A stretch of 49,191 nt of DNA, taken from contig VXUA01000034.1 of assembly GCA_009837185.1 (NCBI GenBank), positions 1 to 49,191 of the forward strand, read 5' to 3'. Both the position numbers and the translations under genes were made by a program. The notes under the pieces were generated by a model. It was not told the DNA's origin. It did no database searches and worked only from the letters and a program-made list of their open reading frames with translations. Below are positions 26,241 through 35,322 of this stretch, in pieces (position 1 is the first letter of the stretch; each line of letters opens with the position of its first letter). This DNA is from Gammaproteobacteria bacterium. Lineage in GTDB: Bacteria > Pseudomonadota > Gammaproteobacteria > Pseudomonadales > Azotimanducaceae.

Positions 26241-26881
26241 TTCCGTACAAAGAGCCACCTTTCGGAAAGACTCGATTATCCAATAGACTCACCCCTTCAC
26301 ATCGTACTGTCCTTGCTTCAACGATGCTTGAGAATGTTGTTGATGCACTAGTGCAGTCAGAACAGATTCGAGGTATATTGCTCGTCTCCGAATCCTCGAA
26401 CTTAACGGAATTTTCGTTGAAAGAGAATGTCATCATCCTAGAAACTCAGACGACTAACCTGAGAGATGCTGTCACTCAAGCTGCCCGATTTGCGTACAAA
26501 CAATTAAGCTGTTCGTCAACATTTATTGTCCCCGCGGACTTACCGCTAATATCACCCAAAGACGTTGATTTTGCCATCACGCAACACGAGCGAGTAACCA
26601 TCATTCCCGACGCACGATTCAAGGGGACAAACGGTATTATTGCTACACCACCGAACGCGTTTGACTACGTATTCAATGGTCAGAGTTATCGTCAACACCA
26701 ACACAATGCACAAGTTGCTGGTTTAAATCCCAAATCTCTCCAAATCGAGGCATTTTCATACGACGTAGATACTTTTGACGATCTCATGATGATTGTCCAA
26801 TTACGCCCCGAATCTCGAACGGCTGCAGTTTACCGAAGCTTGACCACGAGTGATTCCTCATTACCCGCATATAACAAATAA
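26228..26881 (+). CDS. cofC: CofC/FbiD guanylyltransferase for F420 synthesis
   Basis: A 217-residue nucleotidyltransferase that activates a three-carbon phospho-acid with GTP for CofD. It has the CofC N-terminus WAIVPYKEPPFGKTRLSNRL, the metal-binding PADLPLIS, and IIPDARFKGTNGI, the usual nucleotide-site G-T-N. Some proteobacterial homologues prefer 3-phosphoglycerate and yield 3PG-F420; that is known of the family, not shown here. The absence of a dehydro-F420 reductase domain in the cluster is compatible with a 2-phospholactate or 3-phosphoglycerate route. It overlaps cofD and is followed by a 45-bp gap before fbiC. Confidence 0.92.
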   Translation: MWAIVPYKEPPFGKTRLSNRLTPSHRTVLASTMLENVVDALVQSEQIRGILLVSESSNLTEFSLKENVIILETQTTNLRDAVTQAARFAYKQLSCSSTFIVPADLPLISPKDVDFAITQHERVTIIPDARFKGTNGIIATPPNAFDYVFNGQSYRQHQHNAQVAGLNPKSLQIEAFSYDVDTFDDLMMIVQLRPESRTAAVYRSLTTSDSSLPAYNK

Positions 26882-26926
26882 TTTCAATCCGTCCCAGATC
26901 GCACTGGTAACCTGCACGAAAAGAAA

Positions 26927-29341
26927 GTGAGCTTCGATTTAACCATAACAACCCAAGCTGCGTACGACTTGGTGGATGTTCCGCATTTAGATGAACTCAT
27001 CGCACCTGCACAAGAACTGAGAGACGACGGATTTGGTTCAACAATAACCTATTCCAAGAAGGTCTTTATTCCATTGACACAACTGTGTCGCGACGTTTGT
27101 CACTACTGCACGTTTGCAAAAACTCCCGGGAAGTTAACGTCAGTATTTCTCACTGTCGATGAAGTCTTAGATGTTGCACGACAAGGCGAAGTAATGGGTT
27201 GCAAGGAAGCACTTTTCACACTTGGTGAAAAGCCTGAATTGCGTTATAAAGTCGCGAGGGAATGGTTGAACAAAGCGGGTTTTGAATCAACTATCGAATA
27301 TCTCACACACGTCACGGGTCAGGTATTAGAACGTACAAATCTGTTACCGCATGTAAACCCTGGCAATTTGACCTCTGAGGAAATCCGATCATTGTGCCAG
27401 GTTGCTCCATCGATGGGAATCATGCTGGAATCCTCTGCCGAACGACTCACGCAAAAAGGAATGCCGCATTTCGGTTCGCCCGACAAAGTACCGGAGGTTC
27501 GGTTAGCAACTCTTAAGCGTCTTGGCGAACTACGCGTACCAACGACGACGGGCATCTTGATCGGTATTGGAGAGACGCGTGCGGAAAGAGTCGAATCGCT
27601 CTTAGAAATTCGAAAACTGCACCAAGAATTTGGCCATATACAAGAAGTGATCGTACAAAACTTTCGCGCAAAACCTAATACGCTAATGGCTAACGCGACT
27701 GAACCGACGTCAGAGGATCTACGATGGACGATCGCTGTAGCAAGGTTAATTTTTGGTTCTACTATGTCTATTCAAGCTCCGCCTAATTTGAGCCCAGACG
27801 CACTACAGCCTATCGTCAATGCGGGGATCAACGATTGGGGTGGTGTGTCGCCGCTCACGCCGGACTTCGTAAATCCTGAAGCGCCGTGGCCACATTTGGA
27901 AAAACTTGCTCAGGCCACCGAGCAAGCGGGTAAATATTTACACGAACGATTGACTGTTTATCCTCGATTTATCAATGATCAATGGCTTGAAGCGAATCTT
28001 TTGTCGGATATCTTGAAACGGATTGATGCGGAGGGCTTACCGCGTACAGACGATTGGTCTCCGGGAACTGTAACGGAACCGCCGCAAGAAGTATTGCGAC
28101 GTATTCGTGAACCGAATCGGAGCACCGACACACCTATCTACAAAACACTACAAAATGCTATTGATCGGGATCTCAGTGAATCTGAAATCACCGGATTGTT
28201 TTCCGCCCGCGGTCGAGACTTTGACGCCGTCGTCGAATTCGCTGACGAGCTTCGAAAAAGAGTAAACGGCGACGTTGTAACCTACGTGGTAAACCGCAAC
28301 ATCAACTACACAAATATTTGCTACTTCAAGTGTCAGTTCTGTGCTTTCTCTAAGGGCAAATTAGCAGAGAATCTGCGTGGTCGACCATACGATATTTCAA
28401 ATGAGGAACTCGGTCGCCGCGTTGTAGAAGCATGGATTCGTGGTGGTACGGAGGTATGTCTCCAAGGTGGTATACACCCAGCATACACCGGCGAGAAATA
28501 TCTAGATGTTGTTCAAACTGTAAAGGAGGCAGTTCCAGACATTCACGTACATGCTTTTTCGCCGTTAGAAATCTGGCAAGGAGCAAAATCCTTAAATCGT
28601 TCGCTTAAAGACTTCCTATTGGAACTCAAACAAGAGGGACTAGGTACTTTACCAGGTACCGCAGCTGAAATTCTCGACGACGAAGTTCGCGCAATCATAT
28701 GCGCGGACAAAATCAACACCCAACAATGGCTCACGGTGATGCGGACGGCACACGAATGTGGAATCAAGAGTACCGCGACAATCATGTACGGTCACATTGA
28801 ACAACCGATTCATTGGGCTCGGCATCTTGTGCAGATTCGTACGCTCCAACAAGAGACGGGAGGTTTCACTGAGTTCGTTCCACTTCCGTTTATCCACATG
28901 GAAGCCCCAATGTATCTCAAGGGTAAATCTCGGTGCGGTCCGACGTTTCGCGAAGCTATTCTCATGCATGCCGTTGCTCGTATAGCTCTGTATCCGCACA
29001 TCGAAAACATCCAAGCTAGTTGGGTGAAGCTTGGGCGAGAAGGCGTGCGTGCGGTTCTCAGTGCAGGGTGCAATGATCTTGGTGGTACTCTTATGAACGA
29101 GAGTATTTCACGTGCGGCAGGTACCTTGCACGGTCAGGAACTACATCCAACTGAAATGGAAAGTTTGATCACTTCGCTAGAGCGAATTCCTGTACAACGC
29201 ACAACGCTTTACGGTTCTGTGAGCCCCACGATACACCAGAAAGGACTAACCTCGGCTCCACTAAGTTCGATCGACAACTCTCCGCCACGACGGCACACTC
29301 AACCACGAGTACCAGAATTGGTTCGAAATAAGGCGACCTAG
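26927..29341 (+). CDS. fbiC: Fused CofG/CofH Fo synthase
   Basis: An 804-residue two-domain radical-SAM enzyme making Fo (7,8-didemethyl-8-hydroxy-5-deazariboflavin) from tyrosine and a riboflavin precursor. The N-terminal CofG half has the cluster cysteines C54, C58 and C61 (LCRDVCHYCTF). The C-terminal CofH half has C465, C469 and C472 (ICYFKCQFCAF). Two separate 4Fe-4S/SAM sites are expected. The fused form is typical of Actinobacteria and many F420-positive bacteria; archaea have separate genes. The last 40 residues are proline- and serine-rich and likely unstructured. Start GTG 26927. It is the last gene of the F420 operon, and I saw no clear terminator after it. Confidence 0.96.
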   Translation: MSFDLTITTQAAYDLVDVPHLDELIAPAQELRDDGFGSTITYSKKVFIPLTQLCRDVCHYCTFAKTPGKLTSVFLTVDEVLDVARQGEVMGCKEALFTLGEKPELRYKVAREWLNKAGFESTIEYLTHVTGQVLERTNLLPHVNPGNLTSEEIRSLCQVAPSMGIMLESSAERLTQKGMPHFGSPDKVPEVRLATLKRLGELRVPTTTGILIGIGETRAERVESLLEIRKLHQEFGHIQEVIVQNFRAKPNTLMANATEPTSEDLRWTIAVARLIFGSTMSIQAPPNLSPDALQPIVNAGINDWGGVSPLTPDFVNPEAPWPHLEKLAQATEQAGKYLHERLTVYPRFINDQWLEANLLSDILKRIDAEGLPRTDDWSPGTVTEPPQEVLRRIREPNRSTDTPIYKTLQNAIDRDLSESEITGLFSARGRDFDAVVEFADELRKRVNGDVVTYVVNRNINYTNICYFKCQFCAFSKGKLAENLRGRPYDISNEELGRRVVEAWIRGGTEVCLQGGIHPAYTGEKYLDVVQTVKEAVPDIHVHAFSPLEIWQGAKSLNRSLKDFLLELKQEGLGTLPGTAAEILDDEVRAIICADKINTQQWLTVMRTAHECGIKSTATIMYGHIEQPIHWARHLVQIRTLQQETGGFTEFVPLPFIHMEAPMYLKGKSRCGPTFREAILMHAVARIALYPHIENIQASWVKLGREGVRAVLSAGCNDLGGTLMNESISRAAGTLHGQELHPTEMESLITSLERIPVQRTTLYGSVSPTIHQKGLTSAPLSSIDNSPPRRHTQPRVPELVRNKAT

Positions 29342-29809
29342 TTCAGGTGTTGGAATTCCTTAGCAGTTAGCAGGAGTTGGTCTTATATCCCTTGTTCGCC
29401 ATGCATCGGTGAGCAATCCTGACTTCCTTGTCCTATCGTTTGGGGGCTTGGACACTCAGTTTCGTACCCAATTTTTACCCCGTCATCATGTGAGGTGGTT
29501 AAATACAACTGGTGATTACCGAATCGCATCCAAGCGTTCCACACCGGACGAATGACCTGATGGACTATGGATTTGGTTCTAACTTTCATGATTTCTTTAC
29601 TCCCTTGTGAGGATTTAGTTGACTCATGTGCGACTTTTGGTTACACATGAAACGAAATTCTTGGGCGGTACGGATTCACTTTTGGTGTTTCTCATACCTG
29701 TTTGTAAGTAGGACTTCATTGTCCCACGTACTTCGAGCTCGGTATTTTAACAACAGCGAGTGTCGAATTACAACCCATTAGATAGTGATATTTACAAAAA
29801 GTTCAATAC
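29342..29809. other. Intergenic region between fbiC and cyoE, with one possible small gene
   Basis: It holds the 3' flanks of two convergent genes. Apart from the small minus-strand frame at 29383-29589, nothing is recognised: no tRNA, no strong terminator, no repeat. Confidence 0.5.
29383..29589 (-). CDS. Possible small protein of unknown function
   Basis: A 68-residue frame starting MKVRTKSIVHQVIRPVWNAW. An AGGGAG-like ribosome site lies about 10 bases before the ATG. The N-terminal half looks protein-like (balanced composition, WNAWMRFGNHQLYL), while the Cys/Ser/Pro-rich end is less convincing. No family is recognised. It may be chance. Confidence 0.35.
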   Translation of the reverse strand: MKVRTKSIVHQVIRPVWNAWMRFGNHQLYLTTSHDDGVKIGYETECPSPQTIGQGSQDCSPMHGEQGI

Positions 29810-30697
29810 CTAGGTACTATCTATGTAATGATCTAGGACAAAACCAACGAACAACACAGCCAAATATACGATAGAGAATTTGAACGAACGAATGGGCAAC
29901 TTTGGATTGTCGTCGATGAGCATCACGATAGAAAAACCCAAGTAGATGAGACCCAGAACAACTGCCAACACCAAGTACAACCACCCACTCATCCGAATAA
30001 GCAATGGGACTAAAGTGATACCGACTAATAACACAGTATAAACAAAGATCGAAAGCCGCGTGTATCGGTCCCCGTGGGTAAGAGGCAGCATGGGCACACC
30101 TACTTTTTCGTAGTCTTTCGCGCGATCAATCGCAAGAGCCCAGAAATGTGGCGGCGTCCACAAAAAAATTATCGCAACGAGTATGAGTGCTTCAGGTTCA
30201 ATGCTATCGGTGATACATACCCACCCCAAGAGTGGCGGTGCAGCACCAAATAGACCACCGATAACAATGTTCTGCGATGTTCGATGTTTCAGAAAGAAAG
30301 TGTAAAAGAGACCGTAGCCAGCCCAAGACGCGAGATTTAGCCAAGCCGCTAAAGGGTTCACTAACACAAAAAGAACAACAAGTCCGGTGACACCCAATAC
30401 AGTCGCAAAGATGATGCCATCTCGAGAGCGAACACGACCGGTTGGTACCGGCCGATTGCGAGTGCGAGCCATTTGCCGGTCGATCCGCGCGTCCACTACG
30501 TGATTTACGACCGCGGCACTGGCTGCAACAAGAGCAATGCCAACCAATCCGCAGACGGCCGACAACAAAAGTCGAAAACTTGGAACCGACAGATGTAGCG
30601 GATCCAATGCTAGTAACATGCCGACGAGTGCACAAAGCAACATGAGAAGCACAACACGCGGCTTCGTCATATCAAAAAAGTCTAGAGTGCGAGTCAC
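29810..30697 (-). CDS. cyoE: Protoheme IX farnesyltransferase (heme O synthase)
   Basis: A 295-residue UbiA-superfamily prenyltransferase with about eight membrane helices. It converts heme B to heme O for terminal oxidases. The first Asp motif is NHVVDARIDRQMARTRNRP (N65, D69, D73). The second is DRAKDYEKVGVPMLP, preceded by FLWTPPHFWALAI. N-terminal TKPRVVLLMLLCALVG is typical. The start is GTG 30697. No oxidase subunit genes are next to it in this window. The neighbour on its 5' side is divergent. Confidence 0.95.
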   Translation of the reverse strand: MTRTLDFFDMTKPRVVLLMLLCALVGMLLALDPLHLSVPSFRLLLSAVCGLVGIALVAASAAVVNHVVDARIDRQMARTRNRPVPTGRVRSRDGIIFATVLGVTGLVVLFVLVNPLAAWLNLASWAGYGLFYTFFLKHRTSQNIVIGGLFGAAPPLLGWVCITDSIEPEALILVAIIFLWTPPHFWALAIDRAKDYEKVGVPMLPLTHGDRYTRLSIFVYTVLLVGITLVPLLIRMSGWLYLVLAVVLGLIYLGFSIVMLIDDNPKLPIRSFKFSIVYLAVLFVGFVLDHYIDST

Positions 30698-31107
30698 TAA
30701 ATCAGCAAGAAATTTAGGGCGGGAAACTCACACATTTTAAGAGTGGCACTACTCTTGAAATGTTCGCAGCGGTACTTCAAATCGGAAATCACCATACATC
30801 AACATGACGAGCGATCGAAGTCGGAAATTCGCGAAAAATGTTTCCAAATGTGAAACCAACTAGTTAGCTTTGGCATCTCTAGACAGACTCCACGGAATTC
30901 TTGAGTAAGCATAACGACGGTTTTTGGACTCAAAGTAGTGCGATCGCGAAGTTTGTGCAATGACCGGTTTTTCGGTCTTAGGTTATATAATCTTTCTGTG
31001 TACTCGTGAGACTTTTGGATTCTCAATGCAAAGATGTCTTGCGACGAATAACTTTAGCAGGTCCAACGCAGTAACTTCACTAACTCCGTAACACGGAAGA
31101 AGGCATC
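30698..31107. other. Divergent intergenic region with the promoter of the MoxR-type operon
   Basis: This lies between cyoE (leftwards) and the first 594-residue gene (rightwards). The right part (about 30885-31069) is related by eye to 33205-33381, upstream of the second copy. It shares GAATTCT.GAGTAAG, GCAATGAC, TATAAT and TGTGTACTCGT in the same order. A 5-bp inverted repeat GACCG-gttttt-CGGTC (30962-30977) precedes the -10 box in this copy only. Nothing else is recognised. Confidence 0.6.
30986..30991 (+). promoter_or_regulatory. Probable -10 box of the first copy's promoter
   Basis: TATAAT lies 117 bases before the start codon and is preserved in the diverged upstream region of copy 2 (33302-33307), which argues for function. 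No good -35 box is seen at 16-18 bases, so an activator may be needed. Confidence 0.45.
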
Positions 31108-32891
31108 ATGAACGAATTACGACGTAATCTAGATTTATTGGCAAGCAAGGGCTCTCGCTATTTGCGACGGTTTGCATTGAAGGGGGCTATGGAAAGAGCG
31201 TGGCCTTTGGTGGGTATTGTTGCCCTTCTATTCCCGCTTGGGTATTTCGGCTATCGCTGTTACGATATTTATGCAGCTTTTCAGGCGACAGCTGCAGATG
31301 CAAGTTTCTCGCTGGTTCCGGTCGGTTGGGGACTGTTATGGACGATGCTGATCGCGTTGTTAATTCCCGCGGCATTTTGGCTCCTCCTCTACTCCTTAGA
31401 GTCCCGACGTTATCACGGTGCGAAAGAGAGCTTAGCTCGCGCTTGGCCAGTGGTCTTTCTCCTGGCGATTGCGTTCCCCGTAGGCTATTTTGTTTCCTAC
31501 CTGTTCCAGGTTCTAGGTCAATATGCCACCGTATCGTATGGTTTCAGTCCGTTTTTAAGCTTGGCGGTACTCTTGGCTGTTGTCTTAGTGGTTGCCATTC
31601 CTTTCGTGTTTATCGGCCTATGGGCATTTTTCGGATTTTCCTTTGGACGCGTCGACCGACAAACTTCACTGGCTTTGTTTGATCGTGAACTTGGATTAAA
31701 GGACCGACTGCAATCAGCGGATGAATTCCGTTTGAAGGAACAAGCAACGCCATTTGAACAAGCCGCGATTACTGATGCTATGCCCCACGCAGAGCAAGCA
31801 CTGCAAACGCGGTTGGCGAATATAGAAATCGCCAGACCGGCAATGGATACCATCAAATGGCCGCTGGTTTTTGCTGCAATGTTCATTTTTGTTCTCGGGT
31901 TGTCAACGAACGGCTTGCAGTTTGAGAAATCCACGATTGAACTGGCGATGGTTAGTCCCGACGATCATGTCGATCCTAATGAATCCGAAGAAGACGTAAA
32001 ACCGCCGGTATTTCCCGACGAGAAGAGTACCGAACAAGACGTACCGGAACCAGATGCTCCGGTAGCCGAAGAACAGAAGCCAACCGAGATGAAGAAAGCC
32101 ACCGAAGCTACGAACTCGGAATCCTCGCTCGCGGAGTCGGAGGAAGCACAAAGTGTGCCCCAGCAGACTTCGGAGAGTGGGTTGAGCGCGAGCGCTTCCA
32201 AACAAAACCAGCCGGGACAGGCGGCATCGAATATCGCTGGACTCGGGAACGAGAAACAGCAAGAAGAAGAGGTCGCGAAGAAGAAAGAGTCTAAGAAGAG
32301 CAAACCGGAGAAAGAAAACGATTCGAAGGAAGAAGAGAAAGACGACTCTGCAAGCGGTATCGCCGGTGGCAAAGGCACTGGTTCTGGCAAACAATCGGCC
32401 TCCACGGAAATGTTAGAGCAACACAGTCGATCTCGCGAAGATGACTTCGATCAAGACGTCGATCAAGAGTCCGATGACGAAGAGGATGAAGAGCAAGAAG
32501 CTGCAAGTGCGGCGAAACCCATGTTAAACCAGCGCAAAGCTCCTGTAGATCGTCAGTTGACACCATCGGGCGTCGGCTTTGAAGAGAATGAAGAACTTAA
32601 TGGTCGCGGTGGTCCTGGCGGTCTCAAGAAAACTCGTGGCGTCGCCGCGATGTTGCTTGGGGTTCCCATGCCAGATAAGCTGAGATCCCAAATTAACGTG
32701 GGCCGCATTAAGGTACAGCGGGAACGCTCGATTCCTATTCCCAATCAAGTCCAAACCACAAACAGTGAGAACCGGGGACAAATGGACGACAGTGTCGGTA
32801 CCTTCTCCCGCACTGAATTGAAACCCTGGATGCGAGACGTCGCGAAGAAGTACTTCCTCGACCTCCGCCAGAACAACAATACTGAAAACTA
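31064..32891 (+). repeat. Exact 1,828-bp direct repeat, copy 1
   Basis: This is identical to 33495-35322 (offset 2,431) at every position I compared, synonymous sites included. It begins 44 bases before the start codon and ends at the second base of the stop codon (TAG here, TAA in copy 2). Bases on both sides differ. Confidence 0.95.
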
Positions 32892-32892
32892 G
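31108..32892 (+). CDS. Membrane protein with charged low-complexity region, copy 1
   Basis: A 594-residue inner-membrane protein. Helices lie at about residues 31-52, 73-94, 112-134 and 150-178, then one at 246-262. The first four form two related halves: RAWPLVGIVALLFPLGYF at 30 and RAWPVVFLLAIAFPVGYF at 111. Residues about 278-500 are very rich in E, K, S, D and Q and probably disordered. The C-terminus (PWMRDVAKKYFLDLR) looks folded. The ribosome site GAAGAAGG lies just before ATG. The moxR gene follows copy 2 directly, so the protein probably works with the MoxR/vWA complex as a scaffold. I do not recognise a named family, though DUF4175-type proteins hold a similar place. Confidence 0.85.
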   Translation: MNELRRNLDLLASKGSRYLRRFALKGAMERAWPLVGIVALLFPLGYFGYRCYDIYAAFQATAADASFSLVPVGWGLLWTMLIALLIPAAFWLLLYSLESRRYHGAKESLARAWPVVFLLAIAFPVGYFVSYLFQVLGQYATVSYGFSPFLSLAVLLAVVLVVAIPFVFIGLWAFFGFSFGRVDRQTSLALFDRELGLKDRLQSADEFRLKEQATPFEQAAITDAMPHAEQALQTRLANIEIARPAMDTIKWPLVFAAMFIFVLGLSTNGLQFEKSTIELAMVSPDDHVDPNESEEDVKPPVFPDEKSTEQDVPEPDAPVAEEQKPTEMKKATEATNSESSLAESEEAQSVPQQTSESGLSASASKQNQPGQAASNIAGLGNEKQQEEEVAKKKESKKSKPEKENDSKEEEKDDSASGIAGGKGTGSGKQSASTEMLEQHSRSREDDFDQDVDQESDDEEDEEQEAASAAKPMLNQRKAPVDRQLTPSGVGFEENEELNGRGGPGGLKKTRGVAAMLLGVPMPDKLRSQINVGRIKVQRERSIPIPNQVQTTNSENRGQMDDSVGTFSRTELKPWMRDVAKKYFLDLRQNNNTEN

Positions 32893-33538
32893 ACTATTTG
32901 ACGATCTCATTTGAGAGAGAAAGGAATTTGATTTAGCCAATCAAAACGGTTCTTACTTGGTAGCTACGGGACAGGTTATATTCTGATTAATCGGCAAGAC
33001 AATCCCAAAAGAAGTCTGTAATGTAGATCACTCGCACAATGAAGTTTTCTTTGCGCACGAAACAAATTGTTGCGCGTGAATCTTCCCGTGAACTATCTCC
33101 AACGCCGCGGTCTCAAGTGTTTGAATCATTGGGGCGGAGGTGTTTTTTGAAGAAAATTGTATTTTCTTGTAACCAATTGATTTGCTATCGTATCCCTCAG
33201 ATAGCTCCGTAGAATTCTCGAGTAAGACTAAAGACAAAAACTGTTCCGACAACAAAGGATCGCGATGTCTATGCAATGACGTACTAATTAGTCTCGCATC
33301 ATATAATTTGTGTACTCGTTAGGCTGTCGGAATCTCGATACAAAAAAGTGTCGAGCTGCTGACATGTTGCGCGTCCAACGCTATAGAATAAAATACATTC
33401 CTTTGTAAATGAGGCGACGAAACAATCTGACCCCCGTGTGAGGACTCGTGCACTTCCATGAGAATGAACAAGTCTTACACTTTGAGCTCAGGGGCAACGC
33501 AGTAACTTCACTAACTCCGTAACACGGAAGAAGGCATC
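32893..33538. other. Region between the two 594-residue gene copies
   Basis: No gene is credible in these 646 bases. The first ~110 bases may be a decayed relative of the start of moxR: GGTAGCT..CGGGACA lies 67-68 bases after the stop in both places. The middle, 33205-33381, resembles the promoter region of copy 1. 33382-33494 has no counterpart upstream of copy 1. The exact repeat then begins at 33495. Confidence 0.5.
33302..33307 (+). promoter_or_regulatory. Probable -10 box upstream of the second copy
   Basis: TATAAT followed by TGTGTACTCGT matches the copy 1 promoter. It lies 231 bases before the start codon because of the extra 113-base leader, so the second copy may have a longer 5' untranslated region. 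Confidence 0.4.
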
Positions 33539-35322
33539 ATGAACGAATTACGACGTAATCTAGATTTATTGGCAAGCAAGGGCTCTCGCTATTTGCGACG
33601 GTTTGCATTGAAGGGGGCTATGGAAAGAGCGTGGCCTTTGGTGGGTATTGTTGCCCTTCTATTCCCGCTTGGGTATTTCGGCTATCGCTGTTACGATATT
33701 TATGCAGCTTTTCAGGCGACAGCTGCAGATGCAAGTTTCTCGCTGGTTCCGGTCGGTTGGGGACTGTTATGGACGATGCTGATCGCGTTGTTAATTCCCG
33801 CGGCATTTTGGCTCCTCCTCTACTCCTTAGAGTCCCGACGTTATCACGGTGCGAAAGAGAGCTTAGCTCGCGCTTGGCCAGTGGTCTTTCTCCTGGCGAT
33901 TGCGTTCCCCGTAGGCTATTTTGTTTCCTACCTGTTCCAGGTTCTAGGTCAATATGCCACCGTATCGTATGGTTTCAGTCCGTTTTTAAGCTTGGCGGTA
34001 CTCTTGGCTGTTGTCTTAGTGGTTGCCATTCCTTTCGTGTTTATCGGCCTATGGGCATTTTTCGGATTTTCCTTTGGACGCGTCGACCGACAAACTTCAC
34101 TGGCTTTGTTTGATCGTGAACTTGGATTAAAGGACCGACTGCAATCAGCGGATGAATTCCGTTTGAAGGAACAAGCAACGCCATTTGAACAAGCCGCGAT
34201 TACTGATGCTATGCCCCACGCAGAGCAAGCACTGCAAACGCGGTTGGCGAATATAGAAATCGCCAGACCGGCAATGGATACCATCAAATGGCCGCTGGTT
34301 TTTGCTGCAATGTTCATTTTTGTTCTCGGGTTGTCAACGAACGGCTTGCAGTTTGAGAAATCCACGATTGAACTGGCGATGGTTAGTCCCGACGATCATG
34401 TCGATCCTAATGAATCCGAAGAAGACGTAAAACCGCCGGTATTTCCCGACGAGAAGAGTACCGAACAAGACGTACCGGAACCAGATGCTCCGGTAGCCGA
34501 AGAACAGAAGCCAACCGAGATGAAGAAAGCCACCGAAGCTACGAACTCGGAATCCTCGCTCGCGGAGTCGGAGGAAGCACAAAGTGTGCCCCAGCAGACT
34601 TCGGAGAGTGGGTTGAGCGCGAGCGCTTCCAAACAAAACCAGCCGGGACAGGCGGCATCGAATATCGCTGGACTCGGGAACGAGAAACAGCAAGAAGAAG
34701 AGGTCGCGAAGAAGAAAGAGTCTAAGAAGAGCAAACCGGAGAAAGAAAACGATTCGAAGGAAGAAGAGAAAGACGACTCTGCAAGCGGTATCGCCGGTGG
34801 CAAAGGCACTGGTTCTGGCAAACAATCGGCCTCCACGGAAATGTTAGAGCAACACAGTCGATCTCGCGAAGATGACTTCGATCAAGACGTCGATCAAGAG
34901 TCCGATGACGAAGAGGATGAAGAGCAAGAAGCTGCAAGTGCGGCGAAACCCATGTTAAACCAGCGCAAAGCTCCTGTAGATCGTCAGTTGACACCATCGG
35001 GCGTCGGCTTTGAAGAGAATGAAGAACTTAATGGTCGCGGTGGTCCTGGCGGTCTCAAGAAAACTCGTGGCGTCGCCGCGATGTTGCTTGGGGTTCCCAT
35101 GCCAGATAAGCTGAGATCCCAAATTAACGTGGGCCGCATTAAGGTACAGCGGGAACGCTCGATTCCTATTCCCAATCAAGTCCAAACCACAAACAGTGAG
35201 AACCGGGGACAAATGGACGACAGTGTCGGTACCTTCTCCCGCACTGAATTGAAACCCTGGATGCGAGACGTCGCGAAGAAGTACTTCCTCGACCTCCGCC
35301 AGAACAACAATACTGAAAACTA
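33495..35322 (+). repeat. Exact 1,828-bp direct repeat, copy 2
   Basis: Partner of 31064-32891. The base before it is G against C in copy 1, and the last stop-codon base differs (A against G). CAACGC at the repeat edge also occurs at 33376-33381 in the diverged promoter, a possible microhomology at the join. Confidence 0.95.

Noticed and set aside
29342-29809. tRNA or small RNA gene in the fbiC-cyoE gap
   Set aside because: No cloverleaf pattern or strong terminator hairpin could be found by eye.
31903-32405. Long antisense frames in the 594-residue gene (and 34334-34836)
   Set aside because: They are shadows of the Glu/Lys/Ser-rich coding region, whose complement is rich in Phe/Leu/Ser codons and poor in stops.
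33028-33276. 82-residue minus-strand frame between the repeats
   Set aside because: It overlaps the conserved promoter-like region, and its composition does not look like protein.
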